Below are positions 1 to 6,221 of a stretch of 6,339 nucleotides of DNA, one piece after another. The notes beneath the pieces were generated by a model, which was given only the letters and a program-made list of their open reading frames with translations, searched no databases and was not told where the DNA came from. The first letter of the stretch is position 1, and every line of letters begins with the position of its first letter. The translations under genes and the position numbers were made by a program. Source of the stretch: Nitrospira lenta (GTDB taxonomy: Bacteria; Nitrospirota; Nitrospiria; Nitrospirales; Nitrospiraceae); NCBI GenBank assembly GCA_945906715.1, contig CAMDRK010000161.1:1-6339 (forward strand), read 5' to 3'.

Positions 1-38
1 CATGTGAAGGTCAGTTGCGGTATACACGCTGTGGCCAT
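1..38 (-). CDS. 5' end of a divergent gene, possibly an IS1380-like transposase (partial)
   Basis: Seen: on the minus strand an ATG at 38-36 is preceded by AGGAGA (49-44) at a 5-base spacing, the best ribosome-binding site in the left part of the window. The frame stays open to the window edge and reads MATACIPQLTFT. Only 12 codons are visible, so the product cannot be established. From memory, several IS1380-family transposases begin with a similar Met-Ala-Thr-x-Cys-x-Pro-Gln-Leu stretch; this resemblance is weak evidence. A TATAGG with an upstream TG (extended -10 style, bases 83-91 on the minus strand) could be its promoter, but no good -35 is seen. It could equally be an unrelated gene or a chance start. 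Confidence 0.4.
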   Translation of the reverse strand, partial: MATACIPQLTFT

Positions 39-99
39 CGGGGTCTCCTGTTTGCTGTGCGTAGAAACGTCTGAACACCGCTCCTATAGCACAGTGTGG

Positions 100-118
100 A
101 GCCTCGATGGCTTTTTTT
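100..118 (+). terminator. Weak rho-independent terminator-like hairpin
   Basis: AGCC (100-103) pairs with GGCT (109-112) around a 5-base loop and runs directly into a seven-T tract (112-118). Flanking G-U pairs could lengthen the stem a little. The 4-bp stem is short for an efficient terminator. It lies between the divergent left-edge gene and the OmpA-type gene, where it could insulate the latter from read-through. The T-run may also be coincidental. Confidence 0.2.
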
Positions 119-237
119 CTTGCCAAAGTCGTGAATTATTCAGGCTAGATTGTTCATAAATCCTGTCTGGCATGAGCCCGCGCAGTATGGTAGGGTCACA
201 GGGGTTGATCAGCCACCTTCCTTCCGAGAATTGGTTC

Positions 238-1098
238 ATGATGCGCAGAGCGATTCTAGGCGCAGGCGCTGTCGCACTTACTCTTCTTGCCGTGGTGTGT
301 ATTCCACGCCATCTTCCGACATCGACAGCATCAAGCGCCCTCACCCCTGCCTTCTTTCATGCGCGTTTAGAGCAGGGGACTCTGACCCTCCGTGGTTCAC
401 TCCCCAGTGAAACCAGCAAAGCTGCCATTCTTCAGCGAGCCCAAGAGCTGTATGGAAAAGCGCCAGGCCGTGTCGTCGATGAGTTGGCGGTAGATCCGAG
501 AGTGGGATCTGTCGCCTGGATCGGCAATGTTTCCCAGGTGCTCCCAATTTTAGGGCAGATGAGGGAACGCGGGTCCATTATCATCGATGGGCGCACGATT
601 GTTCTCAGTGGCCTGGTCGACAGCGATCGTGCCAAAGCCACGGTGCTACGAGATATCGCTCCCCTCATGCAGACGGGGCTCGAGCTGGAAGATCATATTC
701 GCGCAGCTCAGCTTGCGATTTCCTCCCCTTCGCTCCAGAAGAAACTGAATGAGATTCTTTCGCATGCCTCCATTGAATTTGATTCGAACGACACCGCGAT
801 CACTCCCCGCAGTCGTGCCACACTGGAGCAGCTGATCGCCCAATTACGTCATGCCCCTCACGCGGCCATTGAGATCGGCGGTCATACCGACAAGTACGGC
901 GAGCCGGACTATAACATTCAACTGAGCCGCCGCCGCGCTGAAGCCGTGCGGCAATACTTCACCAGCCGTGGCCTGACCAACCAGTTCACCGCCGTCGGCT
1001 ATGGCGCGGCGCGACCCCTGTCGGCAGCACAGACTCGGGCCGGATTTCAACACGACCGTCGCATCGAGTTAAGAGTGAAAGGAAAGGTCGACCTATGA
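238..1098 (+). CDS. Membrane-anchored BON-like/OmpA C-terminal domain protein
   Basis: Likely anchors the envelope to peptidoglycan. I chose the ATG at 238 because it directly precedes a basic, then hydrophobic segment (residues about 6-21) that works as a signal anchor or uncleaved signal peptide; the upstream in-frame ATG at 172 would add 22 residues with no such character. No lipobox is seen (VVC lacks a small residue at -1). Residues about 38-155 hold two BON-like units of the kind known in mycobacterial ArfA, with a 'VDELAVDPRV' stretch. Residues about 177-284 form an OmpA_C domain: 'IEFDSND', 'GGHTD' and 'LSRRRAEAV', ending in 'DRRIELRV'. Asp218 and Arg233 sit at the positions, 15 apart, that bind diaminopimelate in OmpA. 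The stop overlaps the next gene's start by 4 bases (ATGA), implying a coupled operon. The domain call is firm; the BON call and exact start are less so. Confidence 0.88.
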   Translation: MMRRAILGAGAVALTLLAVVCIPRHLPTSTASSALTPAFFHARLEQGTLTLRGSLPSETSKAAILQRAQELYGKAPGRVVDELAVDPRVGSVAWIGNVSQVLPILGQMRERGSIIIDGRTIVLSGLVDSDRAKATVLRDIAPLMQTGLELEDHIRAAQLAISSPSLQKKLNEILSHASIEFDSNDTAITPRSRATLEQLIAQLRHAPHAAIEIGGHTDKYGEPDYNIQLSRRRAEAVRQYFTSRGLTNQFTAVGYGAARPLSAAQTRAGFQHDRRIELRVKGKVDL

Positions 1099-2423
1099 TC
1101 ATGTTCATCGGCCAAATATTGGGATGTCTCATTATTGCGGTTGGAATCGGCGGCGCAGTCGGATGGCTGCTGCGAAACGTATCCGCCGGCCCACTTACAC
1201 AACAGCTCATGGACGTCACCGCTACCTTGCGCCTCAAAGAACAGACGCTGGAGAAGGCGCAGTATGAGCTGAATACCCAAACCGCTGCCGTGCAGATGCT
1301 CGAAAGCAAGATCGTCGAATCGGAGGAGATCAACCAATCCATTCGGCAGGAACTCTCGGCGCGTAATGACCGCCTTCAGGAGCTTCAAGCGGAGTTGGCT
1401 ATTCGCACGCAGCGCTTGACGATCCTGGAAACGGAAGAAGCCTCGGTTCGCCGGCGCGCGAGTGAGTATGATGCGGCTGCCGCTGCGCAGTCGGAAGAAG
1501 TCCAACAACTCCAACTCGCTCGCCAGGTAGCCCAACAGACGATCGAGGCGAACGAGCAAAAACAGCGCGACCTTCAGCGCCGCGTCGCCGAGTTGGACGC
1601 CGCCATCGCAGAAGCCGATCGGCTACGCGCGCGCGTGGAAGAACTCGAACCGGCCCAAGGGCGGGTCCATTGGTTGGAAGTGCAACTCAGCGATCGAGAC
1701 GCCGAGCATCGAGCCGCACTACACCAAGTCAACAGCCAACTGGCTGAACGAGACCGGCGTATCGGTGAGCTGGAGTCTCTCTCCCAACGGCTGCAGGAGC
1801 AAGAGGAAGCATTGGCACAGTGGGAAACAACACATTCCCACACCCTCACGCAACACGAAGCGCAGATTGCCAAGCTACAGCAACAGCTCGCTGCGCAAGA
1901 TCAACTCCGAGCCCAGCTCTTGCTCGATAAACAACTCCTCGATGACCGAACCGAGCAGATCGACGGCCTGCGGCACAGGATTCACGAACTCGAAGCGCAA
2001 CAGCAAGGCCTGGCGGATCAGATGAAGACGGCGGGAGACAAGCAAGAGGAGATCGACGGTCTCCGAAAACGTTTGGTTGAAGTGCAGGTCGCGCTCCGCA
2101 TCAAGACCGATGGAGGGACAGTGCCTCCTCGCCAAACACCCCGTCAGAGTGACAGTCAACTGAGCCTGAAAATGGAACAGGCGAGCGCGGCGAAAGACAG
2201 ACCGAAAGACGACCTGAGTAAGATTCATGGGATCGGTCCCGTCTTTGCCCGAACCCTCAATAAAATGGGCTTGTACAGCTTTGGTCAGATTGCGCGCTGG
2301 ACGCCGGAGGATATCGACAAGGTCGCGAAGAAGCTGTACACCGCCCCCGAGCGGATCAAGCGGGACAAGTGGGTCGCTGAAGCGAAAAGACAACATCGTG
2401 AGAAATATGGAGAAAATCCCTAG
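1095..2423 (+). CDS. Membrane-anchored long coiled-coil protein with C-terminal helix-hairpin-helix domain
   Basis: The 442-residue product has one N-terminal membrane segment (about residues 3-25). A very long Gln/Glu/Arg/Leu-rich heptad-like region, about residues 35-335, follows and predicts an extended coiled coil. After a polar linker (about 335-370) comes a small domain with 'IHGIGP' at 377-382, then 'LNKMGLYSFGQIARWTPEDID' split around the second helix, and 'RIKRDKWVAEAK'. That pattern matches the helix-hairpin-helix (H3TH, COG3743-like) tail often attached to unrelated proteins, and such domains may bind DNA or act as adaptors. Arg27 after the membrane segment and no charge before it favour a cytoplasmic C-terminus (inference). 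The ATG overlaps the upstream OmpA-type stop, so the two are probably co-translated. No enzymatic motif is visible. The long coil is low-complexity, so similarity to SMC-like proteins there means little. Confidence 0.85.
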   Translation: MIMFIGQILGCLIIAVGIGGAVGWLLRNVSAGPLTQQLMDVTATLRLKEQTLEKAQYELNTQTAAVQMLESKIVESEEINQSIRQELSARNDRLQELQAELAIRTQRLTILETEEASVRRRASEYDAAAAAQSEEVQQLQLARQVAQQTIEANEQKQRDLQRRVAELDAAIAEADRLRARVEELEPAQGRVHWLEVQLSDRDAEHRAALHQVNSQLAERDRRIGELESLSQRLQEQEEALAQWETTHSHTLTQHEAQIAKLQQQLAAQDQLRAQLLLDKQLLDDRTEQIDGLRHRIHELEAQQQGLADQMKTAGDKQEEIDGLRKRLVEVQVALRIKTDGGTVPPRQTPRQSDSQLSLKMEQASAAKDRPKDDLSKIHGIGPVFARTLNKMGLYSFGQIARWTPEDIDKVAKKLYTAPERIKRDKWVAEAKRQHREKYGENP

Positions 2424-2468
2424 CCTGGGTCTTCCCCTGCCGACTGACGCCAACTTCAACCCCTGCTG

Positions 2469-2498
2469 TTGTGATTATGACCCACCGTCGGATACACT
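2469..2498 (+). promoter_or_regulatory. Weak candidate promoter for the first He_PIG lipoprotein
   Basis: TTGTGA (2469-2474) and TACACT (2493-2498) each match 4 of 6 positions of the sigma70 hexamers with an 18-base spacer, about 118 bases before the chosen lipoprotein start. The coiled-coil gene ends at 2423, leaving 193 non-coding bases before that start, so a separate transcription unit is plausible. A match this poor occurs by chance often. Confidence 0.2.
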
Positions 2499-2616
2499 CG
2501 CGCCCCTTACCTTAGAGGGATAGATCCGCTCTGAGAATTTACGTATCATGAGCGACTTCAATGCCAATAATCATTCTGCGAACCTGCACAATGTCCAGAA
2601 CAACGGAAGCAAGCTA

Positions 2617-3840
2617 ATGCGCGATCGTAGGCCCGCCGGAAACATGTTGTGGGCTGTCCTGTTTTTTTTCGCAGCGACCGTTGGCTTCACCGGCTGCCTC
2701 GGCGACATCGACAATGTGCCTGAACCCCCTCCTGTCCCTGAGCCGGGACCATTGAAGATTACGGCGACCTCACTGCTAATAGGCGTGGTGGGTCAACCCT
2801 ATGCCGACGCATTGGGTGGTTCGGGAGGCACGACACCATACACGTGGTCAGTAGCGCCTGCGCTCTCGGCTGGCCTTTCCTTGAACCCAACAACCGGCAC
2901 GATTACGAGTACACCTTTACCGACCGCCATTAGTAATCAACTTTACACCTTCACGTTGAAAGATTCATCGTCACCGCAGGAGCAGGCACAAAAATCCCTG
3001 ACATTAACGGTCGTTAATCCCCCACCCGTGCTTACGATATTGAACCTGTCACTCCCCAATGTCACAGTGCCCCAATCCTATTCAGAGCCTCTGCAGGCCA
3101 GTGGGGGCACCCCGCCTTTCACCTGGAGTTTGGTTGCCGGATCACTGCCACCAAATTTTACTCTGAGTACAACGACTGGTGAGATTGCAGCCCCCCCAAC
3201 TACTGTTGGCGATGCTGGCCTATATAACTTCACGATTAGAGTCGCAGACACGGCGGGACAGGTTGATGATCAGGCCTTGTCGATTAGGATCGTGCTCGCG
3301 CCGCCCACGATCACGACGACCTCGCTCCCCAATGGGACGGTAGGCACGGCCTATAGCGAAACCCTGCTGGCCAATGGTGGAACCGGGACGCTCGCGTGGA
3401 GTCTAGACCTTGGCTCGCTCCCGGCAAATTTCTCCCTCAGTTCCGCTGGGGTGATTTCAGGCACACCGACCGGAACGGGCACTGCCAACTTCACCGTGAA
3501 GGTCACCGATTCGTTATCGCTGTCGGATACCCAACTCCTGGCGATTACCATCGTGGCTGCGCCCGTTGGACCCACGATCACGACGACAACGCTCCCTAAT
3601 GGAAGGGTTGGTACGCCTTATAGCGAAACCTTGTTAGCAACTGGAGGCACTGGGACGCTGACGTGGAGCCTACTCTCTGGCGCACTCCCAACTGGCCTTG
3701 ACCCCATTGATCCCTCAACTGGCGTCATTGCAGGCATGCCCACTGTAGCGGACACGTTCATCTTCACGCCGCAGGTCACTGATACTGTACCCCTATCAGA
3801 TCCTTCTCCGCCGGGCCTGTCGATCACGATCGACCCGTAG
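2617..3840 (+). CDS. Outer-membrane lipoprotein with four He_PIG (putative Ig) domains
   Basis: A surface or periplasmic lipoprotein of unknown partner. The start at 2617 is preferred over an in-frame ATG at 2548. GGAAG (2605-2609) lies 7 bases upstream, and translation from here gives a compact signal peptide: basic 'MRDRRP', a hydrophobic core, then 'FTGC' with Cys27 as lipidation site. Leu at +2 predicts outer-membrane sorting. A Pro-rich linker (to about residue 45) leads to four repeats at about 46-137, 138-229, 230-318 and 319-407. Each follows the He_PIG pattern: a 'GxxYxxxLxAxGGxxPxxWS' strand region, a 'LPxGLxL' type turn, 'TGxIxGTP', then an 'FTVxVxD' strand. Repeat 2 is the most divergent ('TTGEIAAPP'). 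He_PIG domains are common in secreted and adhesin-like proteins; no catalytic site or cell-wall sorting signal is seen. The protein ends within the last repeat. Confidence 0.85.
   Translation: MRDRRPAGNMLWAVLFFFAATVGFTGCLGDIDNVPEPPPVPEPGPLKITATSLLIGVVGQPYADALGGSGGTTPYTWSVAPALSAGLSLNPTTGTITSTPLPTAISNQLYTFTLKDSSSPQEQAQKSLTLTVVNPPPVLTILNLSLPNVTVPQSYSEPLQASGGTPPFTWSLVAGSLPPNFTLSTTTGEIAAPPTTVGDAGLYNFTIRVADTAGQVDDQALSIRIVLAPPTITTTSLPNGTVGTAYSETLLANGGTGTLAWSLDLGSLPANFSLSSAGVISGTPTGTGTANFTVKVTDSLSLSDTQLLAITIVAAPVGPTITTTTLPNGRVGTPYSETLLATGGTGTLTWSLLSGALPTGLDPIDPSTGVIAGMPTVADTFIFTPQVTDTVPLSDPSPPGLSITIDP
3304..3837 (+). repeat. Tandem DNA-level duplication of one He_PIG domain (2 x 267 bases)
   Basis: Bases 3304-3570 and 3571-3837 encode repeats 3 and 4 of the first lipoprotein. 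Both begin with the same 17 bases (3304-3320 and 3571-3587), and by hand alignment the first roughly 100 bases are about 80% identical without gaps. Later parts diverge more. The 267-base (89-codon) offset keeps the frame. Repeats 1 and 2 do not show this degree of nucleotide likeness to them. Confidence 0.75.
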
Positions 3841-3881
3841 CGGGATGTCCTTACATCTGCGGAATTGATGGCATGCGATCA
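3834..3881. other. Cluster of small inverted repeats at the end of the first lipoprotein gene
   Basis: Three small dyads follow one another. CCCG/CGGG (3834-3837 with 3841-3844) spans the stop codon. GATGT/ACATC (3844-3848 with 3853-3857) has a 4-base loop. The 16-base imperfect palindrome TGATGGCATGCGATCA (3866-3881) has 7 of 8 pairs matching and is followed by CTTTT (3883-3887). They might help end transcription or protect the 3' end, but no stem sits directly on a T-run as in a classic terminator. Confidence 0.25.
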
Positions 3882-4264
3882 TCTTTTCTCCTCACTTCTC
3901 TCTCACAATAGGTAACCTAGTCGATCCTCGAACGAGCACATTCTGATTCTTTACCTTCTCCATAAGGGAGCAGGCAAACCGTCCTTCACTGCGCGCATCG
4001 AGCGACCACCGCTTTATCGTGGGGGCTCTGCGAGCAAAAAGGATGGTTTCCTGTTCCCTTCACCTTTCTGAGGCCGCACATTGCGCGAGCACAGGAGATT
4101 AACAGACTCCATCCCCCATACCTTCGTAGGGCAGACCTTATCAGGGTTTATCTTGTATGATCCGTGACTGATTCTTGGTGGGGCGGGAAACCGGATCGCT
4201 GAAAGCCCTGGAGAGGATCTGTGCTGAAGAGGTGGAGTGCTGGCAGTCTTTTGGAGTGAAGCCT
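3841..4264. other. 424-base intergenic region between the two lipoprotein genes
   Basis: No convincing coding region is seen. An in-frame TTG at 4175 would lengthen the second lipoprotein by 30 residues, but those residues lack signal-peptide character and would precede the real one. The region holds the small dyads near its left end and a possible -10 box at 4156-4161. The rest has no RNA gene or repeat that I recognise. Confidence 0.5.
4156..4161 (+). promoter_or_regulatory. Candidate -10 box for the second lipoprotein gene
   Basis: TATGAT matches 5 of 6 positions of the sigma70 -10 consensus and lies 103 bases before the chosen start at 4265. The bases 16-17 upstream (AGACCT/GACCTT) are a poor -35. 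If used, the transcript would carry a leader of nearly 100 bases. Confidence 0.3.
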
Positions 4265-5278
4265 ATGCCGCTGACTCATGGAAATCGATTCAGCCTGAAG
4301 CATCGTCGCCAGTCAAACAGGTACGCATTCTGGGGCATCCTTGTGGCAGTGGTCTATATCTGCGGATTAGCCGGATGCTTCGACGTCAACAATGTTTCTG
4401 ATCCTCCTGCTGGACCAGGGCCGGTGACCATTGTCTCAACCTCGCCGCTTCCGAGTGGGACGGAGAACCAACCCTATGCCGCTGCCTTAGGTGGGTCTGG
4501 AGGCATCACACCTTATACATGGAGTCTTGCTGTTGGCTCCCCCGCCCTGCCGGCAGGCCTCTCCTTGGATCCCACAGCGGGCACTATTACCGGCACACCG
4601 ACAGCCCCCGGGACGACCACTCCGATATTCAGATTAGAAGATTCGTCGTTACCGGAACAGGCTGTACAAAAATCGCTGACGATCACGATCACTACAACCC
4701 CGCAGCCACTAATGATTACGACCGCCTCGCTTTCGGAAGGAGTTGTGAACCAGCCCTACCCTCCCACAACCTTGCAGGCAACGGGTGGAATCCAACCCTA
4801 TACGTGGTCGGTGAATCCTCCGTTACCGGACGGTTTATCCTTGAATGTTTCTGCACCCGGCGAAATTAGCGGCACTCCCTCAGACGGAACGGCAGGCACG
4901 ACTACACATACGTTCACGGTCACTGATTCTGATGCCCCATTTAAAACGGCGACCACGCAGCTATCGCTGAAGATCAATCCGGCTCCAACACCACTGGTGA
5001 TCACCTCACCAGCTGGAAACTCCTTGCCGAATGCGAGAGTGGGGAAGAATTACAGCACTACGTTGAAAGGATCAGGCGGGATTCTGCCCTATACGTGGTC
5101 GATTACTCCCGCTTTGCCGACAGGGCTCCAATTGAATACCTCGACCGGCGCAATCACAGGCAAACCGGAGAGCGGCACGGACGGGATTTATTCACTCACC
5201 ATCACATTGCAGGATTCCTCTCTGCCGACAAATCAATCTACAAACAAGCTGGTGACCCTGATCGTCAGACCCCGGTGA
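4265..5278 (+). CDS. Outer-membrane lipoprotein with three He_PIG (putative Ig) domains
   Basis: Paralogue of the preceding lipoprotein. The ATG at 4265 is chosen because GGAG (4253-4256) lies 8 bases upstream and because it yields a proper signal peptide: a basic n-region with 'KHRRQSNR', a hydrophobic core, and a perfect lipobox 'LAGC' with Cys38. Phe at +2 predicts the outer membrane. The mature start 'CFDVNNVSDPP' mirrors 'CLGDIDNVPEPP' of the upstream paralogue, so the two arose by gene duplication. Three He_PIG repeats lie at about residues 54-147, 148-242 and 243-337, each with 'GGxxPYTWS', 'LPxGLxL' and 'GxIxGxP' elements. The first repeats of the two proteins also share 'DSS.P' and 'QKSLT' near their ends. 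No enzymatic domain is visible; a structural or binding role at the cell surface is inferred. Confidence 0.85.
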   Translation: MPLTHGNRFSLKHRRQSNRYAFWGILVAVVYICGLAGCFDVNNVSDPPAGPGPVTIVSTSPLPSGTENQPYAAALGGSGGITPYTWSLAVGSPALPAGLSLDPTAGTITGTPTAPGTTTPIFRLEDSSLPEQAVQKSLTITITTTPQPLMITTASLSEGVVNQPYPPTTLQATGGIQPYTWSVNPPLPDGLSLNVSAPGEISGTPSDGTAGTTTHTFTVTDSDAPFKTATTQLSLKINPAPTPLVITSPAGNSLPNARVGKNYSTTLKGSGGILPYTWSITPALPTGLQLNTSTGAITGKPESGTDGIYSLTITLQDSSLPTNQSTNKLVTLIVRPR

Positions 5279-5596
5279 GATATTTCCTCTGACGCGGGGG
5301 CAAAAGATGAGGTATTGCTTAGACCTTGTACCCCGGCTCGGAATAACAGCATTGTGTCAGGTCTTGCAATCATACATGGTGGGGGATAGACTCCCGCTCC
5401 ATGGCACGTCCGCTCTGTCTTGCATTCCCCGGGGCCGTCTATCATGCCACCAGTCGGAGCAATGCCCGGCAGGACATCGTGTGACAGAGATGGGGTCGTC
5501 GTTTCTGAAGCGTCGCTCGTCCCTCGCAACCTTCTATCCCCTTTAAGCTCCCATTAATCAGTGTGCTTCCCACGCTCGCAGACCTCAGCTCTTACC
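5279..5596. other. Non-coding stretch upstream of the toxin-antitoxin-like module
   Basis: Open frames exist on both strands here (for example plus 5307-5546 and minus 5529-5233). They lack ribosome-binding sites and recognisable composition or motifs, and the minus one runs into the lipoprotein gene. A CCCCGGGG palindrome (5427-5434) and a 4-bp GGGA/TCCC hairpin (5383-5395) are too small to interpret. No RNA gene or mobile-element end was recognised. Confidence 0.5.
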
Positions 5597-5620
5597 CCTT
5601 CGTGTTGTACTGAACGAAGG
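5597..5620. promoter_or_regulatory. 24-base dyad, candidate operator of the toxin-antitoxin-like module
   Basis: CCTTCGT (5597-5603) and ACGAAGG (5614-5620) are perfect 7-base inverted arms. The symmetry axis falls inside GTAC (5607-5610), which is itself palindromic. The dyad is centred on the candidate -35 box (5605-5610), so a bound protein would block RNA polymerase. Type II toxin-antitoxin modules are usually autorepressed through such sites; which protein binds here is unknown. It does not look like the ACCT/AGGT type site of E. coli MqsA. Confidence 0.5.
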
Positions 5621-5633
5621 CTCCCGCTATAGT
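5605..5633 (+). promoter_or_regulatory. Sigma70-type promoter of the DUF4258/YgiT-type pair
   Basis: TTGTAC (5605-5610) and TATAGT (5628-5633) are separated by exactly 17 bases, the optimal spacing, and match 4 of 6 and 5 of 6 consensus positions. Transcription would begin near 5640, only about 10 bases before the ATG at 5650. That would explain why no Shine-Dalgarno precedes this ATG. Confidence 0.6.
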
Positions 5634-5649
5634 CGCGCTACCCCATTCC

Positions 5650-5958
5650 ATGAAAATGCTGGATGACATTTGCCGACAACTCGCTGCTGGTGAGTTCGAG
5701 TTCAGCCGCCATGCCTTTAAGCGCGCTATTGAGCGAAATATTAGCGATGCCGAAATCCGATAGGCCGGGGCACAAGCCAGAATCATTGAAGATTATCCCG
5801 ACGACAAATATGCGCCCAGCAGTCTGCTGCTCGGATTCACAGTCACAGGTCGTCCGTTGCATATTCAGGCCTCCCGCGTCGATTCTGATTTGTTGAAGGT
5901 CATTACGATCTATGAGCCGGACCCCGCAGAGTGGTATGATTACTCCAGACGGAGGTAG
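5650..5958 (+). pseudogene. DUF4258 (toxin-like) gene interrupted by an in-frame TAG at codon 38
   Basis: Seen: the ATG at 5650 opens a frame that hits TAG at 5761-5763, yet the same frame continues for 64 sense codons to a second TAG at 5956-5958. Read through, the 102-codon product is a typical DUF4258 protein. Its N-terminal part has 'FSRHAFKRAIERNISDAEI', and its C-terminal part has 'IIEDYPDDKY', 'SLLLGFT', 'GRPLHI' and 'KVITIYEPDPAEW'. In family members the interrupted position is often Glu ('EIREA' from memory), so GAG to TAG is the simplest change. DUF4258 proteins are commonly encoded just before YgiT/MqsA-type zinc-finger proteins and are regarded as likely toxins. No ATG or GTG restart follows the TAG in frame, so only a 37-residue fragment is expected unless the stop is read through. 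An error in the sequence is the main alternative. Confidence 0.8.
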
Positions 5959-5960
5959 CT

Positions 5961-6191
5961 ATGTTTCGCTGTCATGTGTGCAGAAAGACCGAGAGTCGTC
6001 AAGAACTGGTCAGCGAGGTCTTTGATATCGAGGGCAAGCCCGTGCGGGTTGAGCAAATTCCTGCGACGGTCTGCCTCCATTGCGGCGAACCAGTGTTCAG
6101 CCGCGACGCAACCGAGCGAGTTCGGCGCATGGTTCATGGGGAAGCAAAACCCATCAAGTCGATTCAGATGGACGTGTTTGCCTACCACTAA
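5961..6191 (+). CDS. YgiT-type zinc-finger protein, MqsA-family antitoxin-like
   Basis: The 76-residue product has two CxxC pairs, Cys4/Cys7 ('CHVC') and Cys38/Cys41 ('CLHC'), spaced as in the N-terminal zinc-binding domain of MqsA/YgiT. Between them lies a beta-rich stretch, and 'IPATVCLHCGEPVFS' resembles the family core. It ends at residue 76 and so lacks the C-terminal helix-turn-helix with which full-length MqsA binds DNA. GGAGG (5951-5955), inside the last codons of the DUF4258 frame, lies 5 bases before the ATG, and only 2 bases separate that frame's stop from this start, so translational coupling is likely. Expected role: neutralising the DUF4258 partner. With the partner interrupted it may persist as an orphan antitoxin. 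Confidence 0.85.
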   Translation: MFRCHVCRKTESRQELVSEVFDIEGKPVRVEQIPATVCLHCGEPVFSRDATERVRRMVHGEAKPIKSIQMDVFAYH

Positions 6192-6221
6192 CCCTTTCTG
6201 TCTCCTGGAATCTCTAGCTGC

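Noticed and set aside
172..237. Upstream ATG at 172 as the start of the OmpA-type gene.
   Set aside because: No Shine-Dalgarno, and the added 22 residues would bury the signal-anchor segment that begins properly at 238.
1047..1559. 170-codon minus-strand open frame opposite the start of the coiled-coil gene.
   Set aside because: It is the complement of the coiled-coil gene, whose start is fixed by the ATGA overlap; no domain is recognisable in it.
2548..2616. Upstream ATG at 2548 as the start of the first lipoprotein.
   Set aside because: It would place 23 polar residues before the signal peptide and has no good ribosome-binding site, unlike the ATG at 2617.
2617..5278. Reading the repeated Ig-like segments as a CRISPR array or diversity-generating target.
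   Set aside because: The repeats are long coding domains with no spacer pattern, and no reverse transcriptase or template repeat is present in the window.
5233..5529. 98-codon minus-strand open frame.
   Set aside because: It overlaps the end of the lipoprotein gene on the other strand, and its sequence shows no domain or start signal.
5307..5546. 79-codon plus-strand open frame in the gap before the toxin-antitoxin-like module.
   Set aside because: No ribosome-binding site, no recognisable motif and a composition unlike the neighbouring genes.
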